Assembly: GCF_002754475.1 (NCBI RefSeq)
Contig: NZ_PEFL01000001.1
Location: 1,364,001 to 1,428,000 of the forward strand
Length of the DNA: 64,000 bases
From: Comamonas sp. 26
GTDB taxonomy: Bacteria > Pseudomonadota > Gammaproteobacteria > Burkholderiales > Burkholderiaceae_C
Direction of reading: 5' to 3'
Position 1 is the first letter of the stretch. Each line of letters begins with the position of its first letter. Below are positions 51,643 to 62,315 of this stretch, in pieces. The position numbers and the translations under genes are program-made. The notes below the pieces were generated by a model. The model ran no database searches, had not been told where the DNA came from, and saw only the letters and a program-made list of their open reading frames with translations.

Positions 51643-53055
51643 GTGTCGCGTGTATTAGCAACGGAAGCAGAAGTTCTGGCCTTGTCGCCGGATGCTGCTT
51701 CGTCCAAAGCCGCCAAAGGGCTGCAATCCATCAGCAAATGGCCGACTACGGGCAGCAACGATGTCGCGGTCTGGGGCGAATGCCAGGGTAGTGGCAGCAA
51801 GCCCTATCAAACCCAGGTTGACCTCAGCGGCCCGGCTTTTAAGTGCAGCTGCCCCAGCCGCAAATTTCCCTGCAAGCATGGCCTGGCGTTGATGCTGCTG
51901 CGTGCGGCAGGTCAGGTGCCAGAGGGTGGTGAATCACCAGAGTGGGTCAATGCCTGGTTGGGTGGCAGACAAGACAAGGCCGAGAAAAAAGAGGCCAAGG
52001 CCGCAGCCATTGCTGCTGCGCCCGCTGCCGATCCTGAAGTCCTTGCCAAACAGCAGGCCAAGCGCGATGACAAGCGCTGGGACAAGGTATCTGCCGGTAT
52101 GCAGGAGCTGTCGCTGTGGATGCAGGACATGGTGCGCACGGGCCTGGCCAATCAGTCCAGCGATGCGCAAGCCCGTCAGCACTGGCACACCATGGCGGCA
52201 CGCATGGTCGATGCGCAGGCGACTGGCATGTCAGCCCGGATTAAAGAGGCATGGGAAGTGGTGGACAGCCACCCCAACTGGGCGCGTGACTTGCTGGTGC
52301 AGCTGGGGCATTGGCAGCTGCTGGTCGATGCGGTCGAGCGCCGTGAATCGCTGAGTCCCGAGGTCAAAGCCGATGTCATGGCAGCGCTGGGCTGGCCCAT
52401 GGACAAAGTCGAGGTGCAGGCGCTGGGCGAAACCATCAGCGACGACTGGCTGGTGGTCGGTCTGCGCATGCTGGAGCGTGAAGGCCGCCTGGTCGAACGC
52501 CGCGTCTGGTTGCAAGGCCTACAGACCGGCCGCATGGCGCTGGTGCTGGACTATTCGCAAGGGGGCCGTGGTTTTGAAACCGCATTGGTGCCGGGCTCCA
52601 CCTACCGCAGCGGCTTGAGTTTTTACCCCGGCAATGCTCCGCTGCGGGCGATTGCCGCCAGCGGCGCGCAGGCACTGGGGCCTGCGGACGCTGCGTCACT
52701 GACGCCAGCCGTCCTAGCTCAGCCCTTGCAGCAGCTGAGCCAGCGCATTGCCGCCAATCCTTTGCAGTCCGTCCAGCCGCTGTGGTGCACGCAGGCGCAT
52801 TTGCTGTTTGCCGATGGGCAATGGCTGGTGGCCTGGCCGCAAGGCCAGGAGTCGCCTGCGCCGGTCCCGGCCGTAATTGCGGATGAGCAAGCTTGGCATC
52901 TGCTGGCGCTGACGGGCGGCGCGCCCATGGCCTTGTTTGGCGAATGGGAGCCGGGTCCGCAGCTGGGGCGATGGCGTCTGCTCAGCGCCTGGCAGGCCGA
53001 TGAATCAGGTCAGGTCTTGCGCAAGCTGTGGCAGAACCAGGGAGAAGTCTTATGA
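51643..53055 (+). CDS. SWIM zinc finger protein
   Basis: 470 residues, starting at GTG 51643 with GGGAGG upstream. The SWIM finger (CxCx(n)CxH) is at about residues 68-80, FKCSCPSRKFPCKHGLALMLL, preceded by the typical AVWGECQGSGSKPYQTQVDLSGPAF. An Ala/Lys-rich linker follows (about 105-130, KAEKKEAKAAAIAAAPAAD), then helical and beta regions of unknown type to the end. SWIM domains bind DNA or proteins. It is the first gene of a cluster with DUF5691, MoxR AAA, DUF5682 and VWA genes; its stop overlaps the next start by four bases. The function of such clusters has not, to my knowledge, been shown biochemically. Confidence 0.92.
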   Translation: MSRVLATEAEVLALSPDAASSKAAKGLQSISKWPTTGSNDVAVWGECQGSGSKPYQTQVDLSGPAFKCSCPSRKFPCKHGLALMLLRAAGQVPEGGESPEWVNAWLGGRQDKAEKKEAKAAAIAAAPAADPEVLAKQQAKRDDKRWDKVSAGMQELSLWMQDMVRTGLANQSSDAQARQHWHTMAARMVDAQATGMSARIKEAWEVVDSHPNWARDLLVQLGHWQLLVDAVERRESLSPEVKADVMAALGWPMDKVEVQALGETISDDWLVVGLRMLEREGRLVERRVWLQGLQTGRMALVLDYSQGGRGFETALVPGSTYRSGLSFYPGNAPLRAIAASGAQALGPADAASLTPAVLAQPLQQLSQRIAANPLQSVQPLWCTQAHLLFADGQWLVAWPQGQESPAPVPAVIADEQAWHLLALTGGAPMALFGEWEPGPQLGRWRLLSAWQADESGQVLRKLWQNQGEVL

Positions 53056-54830
53056 GCAGCACCCATTTATGGGCGGCCTTGCAGCAGTCCAGCCTGGTCG
53101 GTGTCGATCGCTTGCCCGTGCCTGCGGCACTGGTTGCGGGTGCCGATGCATCCCAGGCACCGACAAGGCAAACATTGGAAAGTGCCCTGCAGCAGCCCGC
53201 GACATCGACCGCTGCGCAAGTGCTGCGTGCCAGTGCCGTGGCCGCAGTGCTGGAGCGTGCGGGCTGGACACCCGGCGCGCAGATCAGGCTGAGCCAAAGC
53301 TTGGCGTTGCCAGCGTTGCCCGCCGCAGAGTCGCGCCATGCACCGCAAAGCGTGCTGCTGCTGACCATGATGAAGGATGTGCTGGAACATGGCCCGCGAG
53401 ACTTGCTGGCCCCCATGTTTCAGCGGCTGAATGAGACCGGCATGCGCCTGTCTCATGAGCTGCTGGTGCCGGCTTTGAATGAAGGCCGCCAGTCTGTGGA
53501 GCTGCGCACATGGCTGACGCCGGTGCTGGGTGAGCGCGGCCGCTGGCTGGCAGCGCTGAACCCGCAGTGGGCCTATGCCAGCGGTGTGCAGGAGACGGCC
53601 AACGCCGAGCAGATCTGGCAGGAAGGCTCTATCGATCAGCGCGTGGCCTTGCTGCGCGATGAGCGCGAGCGCGATGCAAGCCAGGCACGTACCCGGCTGG
53701 AAGGCAGTCTCAAAGAGCTCAGCGCCAAAGAGCGAGCGCCCATGGTGATGGCGCTGGAAATCAGCCTTTCCATGGACGACGAGCCGCTGCTGGAAAAGCT
53801 GCTGACCGACCGCAGCAAGGAGGTGCGCGAAAACGCCGCACGCCTGCTGTCGCGCTTGGCGCGAAGCGCCCATAGTCAGCGCATTACCGCTTGGCTGCAA
53901 GCCATGCTGAGCCAGGGAGGCAAAGGCGAATGGCAGATCGAGCCGCCCGAAGAAGGTAATAAGGATTGGGAGCGCGATGGCATTGCGCTGCAGCCGCCTG
54001 CATACATCAAGGGCGTGAAAGCCTGGTGGCTGCAGCAGATGGTGGAGCTGGCACCGCTGGACTTCTGGATGCAGCATCTGGGCATGACGCCTGAGCAGCT
54101 GTGGGAGTGGAGCCGCCGCAGTGACTGGAAGACGGCGCTGCGCCAGGGTTGGCTGGCAGCCTTGCGCGATCAGCCTGATGTGCGCTGGATCGGTCTGCTG
54201 CAGACCATGGACCGCGACGCACGGGCAGAGTCCTTGCTGCCCGCCTTGCTCAACCAGCTCAGCCCCGAGCAGCGCGAGGAGCATTGGCTGCGCCAGTTGC
54301 AGCAGGCCAAGGGCACGCTGATCGACCGTATCAACACGCTGGAAGGCGGCATGCCGGTGGTGGGCGAGTTTTCACTGCTTATGTCCGAGCGCGTGATGGA
54401 CGAGCTGGACAAGGCTCTGGGCGGCAAGCAGGTCACTGGCAGCTGGCATAGCTGGCAGGCCGATCAAGCCATTCTGGTCTGCGCCCGCCGGTTGCATGCG
54501 GCCATGCTGCCGCGCTTTGCAAAGCTCTGGCGCCAGTCCGTGCCAGCTGCTGAGCCCGAGCCTGAAGTGGCGGAAGATTCCGAAGTGGCCACGGCCGCCG
54601 AAACCGCTGTGATGCCCCGGCTGACTCAGCTGTGGCGCAAGCTGGTCTCCAAGACCGACGCTGTGGTGGAAGAGGCTACAGCCGCTGTCGTGGCCAGCAC
54701 GCTCACGCCAGAGCAGCAAGCCAGACTGGACCGTGCCCGCCTGCGTCCCTGGGATGACGAGCAGGTGCTGGCACAACTGAACCGCATTGTCGACCTGCGC
54801 ATGGCCTTGCATGCCGAGCTGCGCAGCTGA
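53052..54830 (+). CDS. DUF5691 family protein, HEAT-like repeats
   Basis: 592 residues from the ATG at 53052 (AGGGAGAAGTCTT before it), overlapping the SWIM gene by four bases. The chain is almost wholly helical. A HEAT-like segment can be seen near 225-290: REERERDASQARTRLEGSL-type helices, SMDDEPLLEKLLTDRSKEVRENAARLLSRLARSAHSQRI. The Asp/Lys/Arg-Asn-Ala-Ala pattern there is the usual HEAT turn. PVVGEFSLLMSERVMDELDKAL lies near 433-454, and an Ala/Glu-rich linker near 495-545. The pattern belongs to DUF5691, of unknown function, which co-occurs with SWIM and MoxR genes. A scaffold for the other proteins is my inference. Confidence 0.85.
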   Translation: MSSTHLWAALQQSSLVGVDRLPVPAALVAGADASQAPTRQTLESALQQPATSTAAQVLRASAVAAVLERAGWTPGAQIRLSQSLALPALPAAESRHAPQSVLLLTMMKDVLEHGPRDLLAPMFQRLNETGMRLSHELLVPALNEGRQSVELRTWLTPVLGERGRWLAALNPQWAYASGVQETANAEQIWQEGSIDQRVALLRDERERDASQARTRLEGSLKELSAKERAPMVMALEISLSMDDEPLLEKLLTDRSKEVRENAARLLSRLARSAHSQRITAWLQAMLSQGGKGEWQIEPPEEGNKDWERDGIALQPPAYIKGVKAWWLQQMVELAPLDFWMQHLGMTPEQLWEWSRRSDWKTALRQGWLAALRDQPDVRWIGLLQTMDRDARAESLLPALLNQLSPEQREEHWLRQLQQAKGTLIDRINTLEGGMPVVGEFSLLMSERVMDELDKALGGKQVTGSWHSWQADQAILVCARRLHAAMLPRFAKLWRQSVPAAEPEPEVAEDSEVATAAETAVMPRLTQLWRKLVSKTDAVVEEATAAVVASTLTPEQQARLDRARLRPWDDEQVLAQLNRIVDLRMALHAELRS

Positions 54831-54864
54831 TCCCCATTTTCTGAATTCACACCGGAAGCACATC

Positions 54865-55947
54865 ATGAGCCAAGTACTACGTCAGCACGCCGAGACGCAA
54901 TTTGCCGAAGAACTCGATGCCCTGCAAAAAGTGGACGACCGCGCGCGTCCGCAGAACTGGAAACTTTCGCCCTGGGCCGTGCTGCAGTACCTCATGGGCG
55001 GCAAGCTGAGCAACGGTTTTGAGGTCAGCCCCAAATACATTGGTAGCCCGCGTCTGATGGAGATTGCGGTCTCCACCCTGGCCACCGACCGCGCCCTGCT
55101 GCTGTACGGCGTGCCCGGAACGGCCAAGTCCTGGGTGTCCGAGCATCTGTCGGCTGCCGTCAGCGGTGATTCGACCATGCTTATCCAGGGCACGGCAGGT
55201 ACCAGCGAAGAGCAGCTGCGCTATGGCTGGAACTATGCCCAGCTGCTGGCCCACGGCCCGTCCGACAAGGCGCTGATCCCCAGCCCTCTGGTTCACGCCA
55301 TGAAACTGGGCAAGATTGCCCGCATCGAAGAGCTGACCCGCATCCCCGCCGATGTGCAGGACACCTTGATCACCGTGTTGTCTGAAAAGACCCTGCCCAT
55401 TCCTGAGCTCAGCAGCGAAGTGCAGGCCGTGCAGGGCTTCTCGGTCATCGCCACGGCTAACAACCGTGACAAGGGCGTGAACGAACTCTCCAGCGCTCTC
55501 AAGCGCCGCTTCAACACCGTGGTGCTGCCCGTGCCTGCGTCGCAAGATGAGGAAGTGCAGATCGTCACCAAACGCGTGGCCGAGCAAAGCCGCGCCCTGC
55601 AACTGCCTGCCGAGCCACCTGCGCTGCAGGAAGTGCGACGTGTGGTGCAAATCTTCCGCGAGCTGCGCAACGGCCAGACCGAAGACGGCAAGACTGTGCG
55701 CGTGAAGTCGCCCAGCTCAACGCTGTCTACGGCTGAGGCAATCTCGGTCATCAATAGCGGCATGGCACTGGCGGGCCACTTTGGCGACGGCGTGCTACGC
55801 GCAGGCGATGTGGCCTCGGGCCTGCTGGGTGCGGTCATCAAAGACCCGGTGCAGGACACCGTGGTGTGGAAGGAATATCTGGAAACCGTGGTCAAGGAAC
55901 GCAGCGAGTGGAAGGATTTGTACCGAGCCTGCCGCGAACAACTGTGA
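54865..55947 (+). CDS. MoxR-type AAA+ ATPase
   Basis: 360 residues from the ATG at 54865. The Walker A motif is GVPGTAKSW near 82-90, where the loop is GxxGxAKS as in MoxR. Walker B lies near IARIEELTRIPADVQDTLI (about 150-168), sensor 1 is in SVIATANNRDKGVNELSSALKRRFNTVVLPVP near 191-222, with arginine fingers there. MoxR ATPases work with VWA proteins to insert cofactors or remodel complexes. The B motif has an Ile-Glu-Glu rather than the usual Asp-Glu, which may alter hydrolysis. It lies 34 bases after DUF5691. A 157-bp gap before the next gene is the only break in the cluster. Confidence 0.93.
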   Translation: MSQVLRQHAETQFAEELDALQKVDDRARPQNWKLSPWAVLQYLMGGKLSNGFEVSPKYIGSPRLMEIAVSTLATDRALLLYGVPGTAKSWVSEHLSAAVSGDSTMLIQGTAGTSEEQLRYGWNYAQLLAHGPSDKALIPSPLVHAMKLGKIARIEELTRIPADVQDTLITVLSEKTLPIPELSSEVQAVQGFSVIATANNRDKGVNELSSALKRRFNTVVLPVPASQDEEVQIVTKRVAEQSRALQLPAEPPALQEVRRVVQIFRELRNGQTEDGKTVRVKSPSSTLSTAEAISVINSGMALAGHFGDGVLRAGDVASGLLGAVIKDPVQDTVVWKEYLETVVKERSEWKDLYRACREQL

Positions 55948-56104
55948 GGTATGGGCAACTAATACAGCTCTTGATACTTCGTTGCATCACCTCGCCGTAG
56001 CGCTGCTACTGTCTTCGGTGATGACGCCTCGTCTCAAACGCCCATCTGCGATGGGCTGAGCTGTCTTAGCCGCTTGAAGCTGACTTCATTTTCTAGACAA
56101 GCCC
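55948..56104. other. Gap inside the five-gene cluster
   Basis: 157 bp between the MoxR and DUF5682 genes, much longer than other gaps in the cluster. It contains GCGATGGGCTGAGCTGTC and no T-run terminator. An internal promoter is possible. Confidence 0.4.
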
Positions 56105-58687
56105 ATGGCCACTTCCGCTGATTTGATTCATTTTTTTGGCATACGCCACCACGGCCCCGGCTGTGCGCGCAGCCTGCTGCAGGCGCTTGAAGCTTTGCAG
56201 CCCGACTGCCTGCTGGTGGAGGGCCCGCCTGAGGGCGAGTCGCTTCTGCCCATGCTGCAAAGTGCCGAGCTGCGCCCGCCCGTGGCCATGCTGGTCTATA
56301 TGCAGGACACACCCAGCCAGGCGGCGTTTTATCCGTTTGCGGAGTTCTCGCCCGAATGGCAGGCGCTGCAATGGGCCAGTCGCAACAGCGTTGTCACGCG
56401 CTTTATCGATCTGCCCCAGACCCATGCCATGGCCATTGAGCTGGCGCGGCGCGAAGCCTTGAAGCTGGCGGCGGAAGCAGAGGACGATGCTGCGCAAGAG
56501 GGCGAGCTGGCAGTGGATGAGGCACTTGAAGATACAGCGCTTGAAGGTGCCAGTGCCGAGGACGCATCAGAAGCAGATGCAGAAGCAGAACCGACCGATG
56601 CGGAAGTTACCGTTGAACTGCCCGTCGAAATTCACCGCGACCCGCTGGACTGGCTGGCCCAGGCCGCTGGTTTTGAAGACGGCGAAACCTGGTGGAACCG
56701 GCTGGTGGAAGAGCGCGGCGACAGCGAATCGCTGTTTGAATCTATCAACGAAGCCATGACTGCCGTGCGCAGCGAGCTGGCCAAGGATGGTGAGCATTGG
56801 CGCGGCGAAGCCTATGTGCAGCGCGAGGCATTGCGTGAAGCCCATATGCGCCAGTGCATTCGCGATGCCACCAAGGCCGGTTACCAGCGCATTGCCGTGG
56901 TCTGCGGTGCATGGCATGTACCCGCGCTGCAGCAAAGCGTCACAGCCAAGGCCGATGCGGCCCTGCTCAAGGGCTTGCCTAAGGCCAAGGTGCAGGCCAC
57001 CTGGGCACCGTGGACTTACCGCAATCTGGCTAGCCGCAGCGGCTATGGCGCGGGCGTGACCTCGCCGGGCTGGTACGAGCATCTGTGGCGCTGCTATCAG
57101 GCAGATATTGAATCAAACAGGGCTGTAGCGCAGGATGGAAAATACCTGCCAGCTATCAAATACGGAGCAAATGGCGGAGTCACTCCCGCCATCATGCGCA
57201 CCGCCGGCTGGCTGACGCGTGTGGCCCATTTGCTGCGTGAAAAAGATCTGGACTGCTCCAGTGCCCACATCATCGAAGCCACGCGGCTGGCCGAAAGTCT
57301 GGCCGCGCTGCGGGGTCAGCCCACGCCGGGGCTGGAGGAAATTAACGAATCCATCGTCACCGTCATCTGCATGGGCGAGAGAGCGCCGCTGCAGCTGATT
57401 GATGATGAGCTGACTGTGGGCCATGTGCTGGGCGGCGTGCCTGCCGATGTGCCGCAGGTGCCGCTGCAGCGCGATATGGAGCAGCAGCAAAAGTCGCTGC
57501 GTATGAAGCCAGAAGCCGCAAGCAAGCTGCTGGCGCTGGACCTGCGCAAAGATATCGATCTGGCGCGCAGCCACTTCTTGCACCGCTTGCGGCTGCTGGG
57601 CATTGACTGGGGCGCACGCGCAGCTGATGCGCAGCGCAACCGCGGCACCTTCCGCGAAAGTTGGCAGCTGCAGTGGGAGCCTGAGCTGGCCGTGCGCATC
57701 ATCGAAGCCAGCGTGCATGGTGCCACCGTGGCGCAGGCCGCTACGGCCAAGCTGCGTGCCAGCCTCAAGTCCGATACGGCTCTGCCTGAGATTGCGCAGG
57801 CTATTGACGATGCGTTGCTGGCCAATTTGTCTCAGCTGGTTGAAGCGCTGATTGAAACCTTGGCCGAGCGCGCCGCCACCACGGGCGATGTGGCCCAGCT
57901 GCTGCAGGCGCTGCCGCCGTTGGCCAACGTGTACCGCTACGGCAGCGTGCGGCAGACCGATACGGCGCTGCTGGCCACGGTGATTGATTCACTCATCGTG
58001 CGTGCCTCTATCGGTCTGCCCGTGGCCTGTATGGCCATGGATGACGATGCCGCTGCAGCCATGAAGATCAAGGTGCTGGCCGCGCATGACGCCTTGCGTT
58101 TGCGCGGAACGGATGGCAAAGCGCAAGAAGCCGTAGACGCCTGGCGCGCCGCGCTGCGCAGTCTGGCCATGGGCGATGCGGCTGCGGCCTTGCTGCGCGG
58201 CATGGCCTGCCGATTGCTGCTCGATGAGCATCTGCTGGAAAGCGCCGAGGTGGTGCAGCAGTTCAATCGCAACCTGTCGCTGGGCGCTGCGCCCATGGAT
58301 GTTGCGGCCTGGCTGGATGGATTTTTGAACCAGCAGGCGCTGGTGCTGCTGCACGACGAATCCATCTGGGGCGCGATTGATGCGTGGCTCAGCGGGCTGG
58401 GCGAAGTGCAGTTTGCGCAAATTCTGCCACTGGTGCGCCGCAGCTTTGCCAACTTCAGCAAGCATGAGCGGCAAAGCCTGGGCGAGAAAGCCAAGCGGGT
58501 GCCTGTCTCTGGGGCTGCTGCGACTGCATCCGTCGCCAGCGACGGAGACTATGCCCCTTGGGATGAGCAACGCGCAGCACTGGCGCTGCCCGTGCTGAAC
58601 GCACTTCTGGGTCTTAATCTGCCGCAAGCGCTGATACATCAAGCGCTGAAGGCTACTAATTTTGAAGCGTCTTCTGCCAAGGTGTGA
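56105..58687 (+). CDS. DUF5682 family protein with TraB/EreA-like motifs
   Basis: An 860-residue protein. The N-terminal part reads FFGIRHHGPGCARSLLQALEALQPDCLLVEGPPEGESLLPML (HHG at 15-17, LLVEGPPE near 38-45), and later AVVCGAWHVPALQQS near 265-278. The set of an early His-containing glycine turn, a hydrophobic strand ending in Glu-Gly-Pro and a late GAxHxPA motif is the pattern of the TraB/ChaN/EreA hydrolase-like fold. Between them an acidic low-complexity insert (about 120-175, Glu/Asp/Ala-rich) is found. The C-terminal 500 residues are mostly helical. The membership in DUF5682 is from memory of its cluster; the enzymatic suggestion is inference. The VWA gene follows two bases after the stop. 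Confidence 0.82.
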   Translation: MATSADLIHFFGIRHHGPGCARSLLQALEALQPDCLLVEGPPEGESLLPMLQSAELRPPVAMLVYMQDTPSQAAFYPFAEFSPEWQALQWASRNSVVTRFIDLPQTHAMAIELARREALKLAAEAEDDAAQEGELAVDEALEDTALEGASAEDASEADAEAEPTDAEVTVELPVEIHRDPLDWLAQAAGFEDGETWWNRLVEERGDSESLFESINEAMTAVRSELAKDGEHWRGEAYVQREALREAHMRQCIRDATKAGYQRIAVVCGAWHVPALQQSVTAKADAALLKGLPKAKVQATWAPWTYRNLASRSGYGAGVTSPGWYEHLWRCYQADIESNRAVAQDGKYLPAIKYGANGGVTPAIMRTAGWLTRVAHLLREKDLDCSSAHIIEATRLAESLAALRGQPTPGLEEINESIVTVICMGERAPLQLIDDELTVGHVLGGVPADVPQVPLQRDMEQQQKSLRMKPEAASKLLALDLRKDIDLARSHFLHRLRLLGIDWGARAADAQRNRGTFRESWQLQWEPELAVRIIEASVHGATVAQAATAKLRASLKSDTALPEIAQAIDDALLANLSQLVEALIETLAERAATTGDVAQLLQALPPLANVYRYGSVRQTDTALLATVIDSLIVRASIGLPVACMAMDDDAAAAMKIKVLAAHDALRLRGTDGKAQEAVDAWRAALRSLAMGDAAAALLRGMACRLLLDEHLLESAEVVQQFNRNLSLGAAPMDVAAWLDGFLNQQALVLLHDESIWGAIDAWLSGLGEVQFAQILPLVRRSFANFSKHERQSLGEKAKRVPVSGAAATASVASDGDYAPWDEQRAALALPVLNALLGLNLPQALIHQALKATNFEASSAKV

Positions 58688-58689
58688 CG

Positions 58690-59916
<1,227 letters not shown>

Positions 59917-59917
59917 A

Positions 59918-59945
59918 AAAACAGCCTGCAGTTGCAGGCTGTTTT
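59918..59945. terminator. Bidirectional terminator after the VWA gene
   Basis: AAAACAGCCTGCA and TGCAGGCTGTTTT form a 13-bp perfect stem with a two-base turn, with T runs on both strands. It closes the VWA gene and the small opposing gene. Confidence 0.88.
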
Positions 59946-59956
59946 GATGGGGTGGC

Positions 59957-60166
59957 TTAGTCCGCCAGAACCACGCCAAGCTTGGCCAGCTTGCTGGCCA
60001 GCACATCGCGTCGGCGAGCGGCTTTGTTGGCCGTCTCGGTCACGGTGGCGATGGTGCGCGGGCCTTTGCCAGCAGAGGCCTTGATCAGCTCCGCCTTCTT
60101 GGCGGCTTCAGCCGCGACTTTTCGGTAGCTGGCGATCAGCTCGGCGTGTGCAATAGGTTGGTTCAC
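59957..60166 (-). CDS. Small hypothetical Lys/Ala-rich protein
   Basis: 69 residues from a GTG at 60166 (MNQPIAHAELIASYRKVAAEAAKKAELIKASAGKGPRTIATV...), preceded by GGACATCCT. TTG starts further upstream are possible and add up to 13 residues. The product is helical, basic and without a signal peptide: TETANKAARRRDVLASKLAKLGVVLAD ends it. I know no family. Its own promoter would lie in the gap to the DUF808 gene. It is convergent with the VWA gene and shares the terminator. Confidence 0.55.
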   Translation of the reverse strand: MNQPIAHAELIASYRKVAAEAAKKAELIKASAGKGPRTIATVTETANKAARRRDVLASKLAKLGVVLAD

Positions 60167-60311
60167 AGGATGTCCGTTCAATAAGAGCGCCCATTGTCGT
60201 TGCAAAAAGCGCCAAGAACATTTTTAGCCGATGTGAATGGCAAATTCCTGTCGCAGTTCCGACGCGGTTTAAAGGCATGATGGCAGCCATTGAAACCAAC
60301 AGGGGAGTGCG

Positions 60312-61325
60312 ATGGCGGGTGCCGGCCTTTTGATGCTGCTTGACGATATTGCAGCCTTGCTTGATGACGTAGCGTTGATGACCAAGACCGCTGCGGGCAA
60401 AAGTACGGCGATTCTTGATGATGTGGCCATGCAGACCAAGGTGGCCATGCAGAAAACCGCCGGCGTGCTGGGTGACGATCTGGCGCTGAATGCCGAGCAG
60501 GTCACGGGCGTCAAGGCCAGTCGAGAGCTGCCGGTGGTCTGGGCCGTGGCCAAGGGCTCGTTATGGAACAAGGCCATTCTGGTACCAGCAGCCTTGCTGA
60601 TCAGTGCGTTTGCGCCTTGGCTGATTACCCCGCTTTTGATGGTGGGCGGGGCTTTTCTGTGCTTTGAGGGCGTGGAAAAAATTCTGCACCTTTTCCACAA
60701 AAAGCAGACGCACAGCGAGAAAGAAGTGGTGGTCGATGCGCAAGAAGCTGCTCTGAAAGGTGTGGCTCCGTCATCGGTACGTGCGGCGCGTGAGCAGCAT
60801 ATGGATCCGATGGAGTACGAAAAGCAAAAGGTCAGCGGCGCGGTGCGTACCGACTTTATTTTGTCGGCCGAAATCATGGCGATTGCGCTGGGCACGGTCT
60901 CCACCAAACCCATCTGGGAGCAGGGCGCTGTGCTGGTGGTTGTGGCTCTGGCCATTACGGTGTTTGTCTATGGCCTGGTGGCCGGCATTGTGCGTATGGA
61001 TGACGTGGGCGGCTGGCTGATGGCCAAGAGCAGCAGCGCCGCCAAGGCACTGGGCCGCGGCATGATTGCCTTCACGCCATGGCTGATGCGCTGGCTGTCG
61101 ATTGTGGGCACGGCCGCCATGTTTATGGTGGGCGGCAGCTTGCTGGTGCACGGCATTGCGCCGATTGAGCATTGGGTCCAGGCGGTTGTGATTCCCTTGG
61201 GCGGTATGGCTGCGGCGCTGGGGCCGGTGCTGGTGCATGTGCTGGTGGGAGCTGTCATCGGCGGTGCGGTAGTGCTGTGCGTTGAGCTGTGGCATAAGCT
61301 GCGACCTGCAAAGGCGGCTCATTAA
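60312..61325 (+). CDS. DUF808 (YedI-like) inner-membrane protein
   Basis: A 337-residue protein. The N-terminal signature MAGAGLLMLLDDIAALLDDVALMTKTAAGKSTAILDDVAMQ with repeated LDDVA is diagnostic for DUF808. GDDLALNAEQVTGVKASRELPVVWAVAKGSLWNK follows near 55-90. Hydrophobic segments lie at about 90-112, 178-215, 250-275 and 285-325. A hydrophilic loop near 130-165 carries KKQTHSEKEV. The function of the family is unknown. The gene is single, with a terminator hairpin at 61378-61411. Confidence 0.93.
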   Translation: MAGAGLLMLLDDIAALLDDVALMTKTAAGKSTAILDDVAMQTKVAMQKTAGVLGDDLALNAEQVTGVKASRELPVVWAVAKGSLWNKAILVPAALLISAFAPWLITPLLMVGGAFLCFEGVEKILHLFHKKQTHSEKEVVVDAQEAALKGVAPSSVRAAREQHMDPMEYEKQKVSGAVRTDFILSAEIMAIALGTVSTKPIWEQGAVLVVVALAITVFVYGLVAGIVRMDDVGGWLMAKSSSAAKALGRGMIAFTPWLMRWLSIVGTAAMFMVGGSLLVHGIAPIEHWVQAVVIPLGGMAAALGPVLVHVLVGAVIGGAVVLCVELWHKLRPAKAAH

Positions 61326-61377
61326 TTTAATAGCTAGCACCGCTGATGCAGCAATGGTTTGCGCTGAATCAGACATC

Positions 61378-61413
61378 AAAGCGGGCGTGGCCATTGGGCA
61401 ACGCCCGCTTTTT
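61378..61413 (+). terminator. Intrinsic terminator after the DUF808 gene
   Basis: AAAGCGGGCGT and ACGCCCGCTTT form an 11-bp stem around a 12-base loop with inner pairing, followed by T residues. Confidence 0.85.
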
Positions 61414-61533
61414 CTTTGGCGGAGTCGGTGTGCAGGTTGACATGGGACAAACCCGGAAGAAGGCGGCTTTGTTTCAATCAATGCCAAGGGATGCAAACAA
61501 GTACTCCCACCGATTTACTCAAGGAAAAAGCCC

Positions 61534-62142
61534 ATGAAAAAGACTCTGATCGCGATTGCCGCCGCTGCCAGCGCACTGACTGCTGGTACCGCTTTTGCTC
61601 AATCCTTTGATGGCAGCAGCCCCTGGCAAGTGCGCGTGCGCGCTGTGCATCTGAATAGCGATAACGGCGGCACCGCTGGTGATGCGGGTGTGAGCATCAA
61701 TAACAAGTGGATGCCTGAAGTGGACGTGTCCTACTACTTCACACCTAATATCGCGGCCGAGTTGGTGCTGACCTATCCGCAAAAGCATGATGTGCGCCTG
61801 AACGGCGGCAAGATCGGCTCGCTCAAGCATCTGCCCCCGACCTTGCTGGCGCAGTACCACTTCACCAACTTTGGCGCATTCAAGCCTTATGTGGGTGCCG
61901 GTGTGAACTACACACGCTTCTCGAGTGTGAACATTGCCGATGGCGCAGTGACCGTGAAGAAGAACAGCTTTGGCGGCGCGCTGCAGGTCGGTTTTGACTA
62001 TGCGCTGGACAAGAACTGGTCGCTGAACTTCGACATCAAGAAGGTGTATCTGGGCACCAAGGTCACAGGCGCAGGCCTGGAAAATGCCAAGTTCAAGGTT
62101 GACCCATGGCTGGTCGGCGTGGGTGTGGGCTATCGCTTCTGA
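61534..62142 (+). CDS. ompW: OmpW-family outer-membrane protein
   Basis: A 202-residue eight-stranded barrel. Signal peptide is MKKTLIAIAAAASALTAGTAFA, cleaved before QSFDGSS. Family marks: SPWQVRVRAVHLNSDNGG near 29-46, VDVSYYFTPNIAAELVLTYPQKHDV near 66-90, LPPTLLAQYHFTNFGAFKPYVGAGVNYTRF near 100-130, and the end KVDPWLVGVGVGYRF with terminal Phe. OmpW forms a small hydrophobic channel, and expression often responds to oxygen and stress. AAGGAAAAAGCCC precedes the ATG. Transcribed alone. Confidence 0.95.
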   Translation: MKKTLIAIAAAASALTAGTAFAQSFDGSSPWQVRVRAVHLNSDNGGTAGDAGVSINNKWMPEVDVSYYFTPNIAAELVLTYPQKHDVRLNGGKIGSLKHLPPTLLAQYHFTNFGAFKPYVGAGVNYTRFSSVNIADGAVTVKKNSFGGALQVGFDYALDKNWSLNFDIKKVYLGTKVTGAGLENAKFKVDPWLVGVGVGYRF

Positions 62143-62279
62143 TAGCGCCACAGTAAAGAGTGATCTTGTCTCTGGACCTTCTGCTAGAGATAAGGCTCAC
62201 GCACCGCAAGCTCTGTGGTGCACTGAAGCTGGCAGGTCTGCATGACCGGCTGGCTTCATAGGCTAGGGTGTATGTTTAG

Positions 62280-62315
62280 ATCGGTATTCCGCGCAGGCGG
62301 GGTACCGATTTTTTT
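62280..62315 (+). terminator. Intrinsic terminator after ompW
   Basis: ATCGGTA and TACCGAT with inner CCGC/GCGG make a two-step stem, followed by seven T residues. It is 138 bases after the ompW stop. Confidence 0.78.

Noticed and set aside
53067..54284. 405-codon open frame on the minus strand
   Set aside because: Antisense of the DUF5691 gene, with Gln/His/Leu-rich shadow composition.
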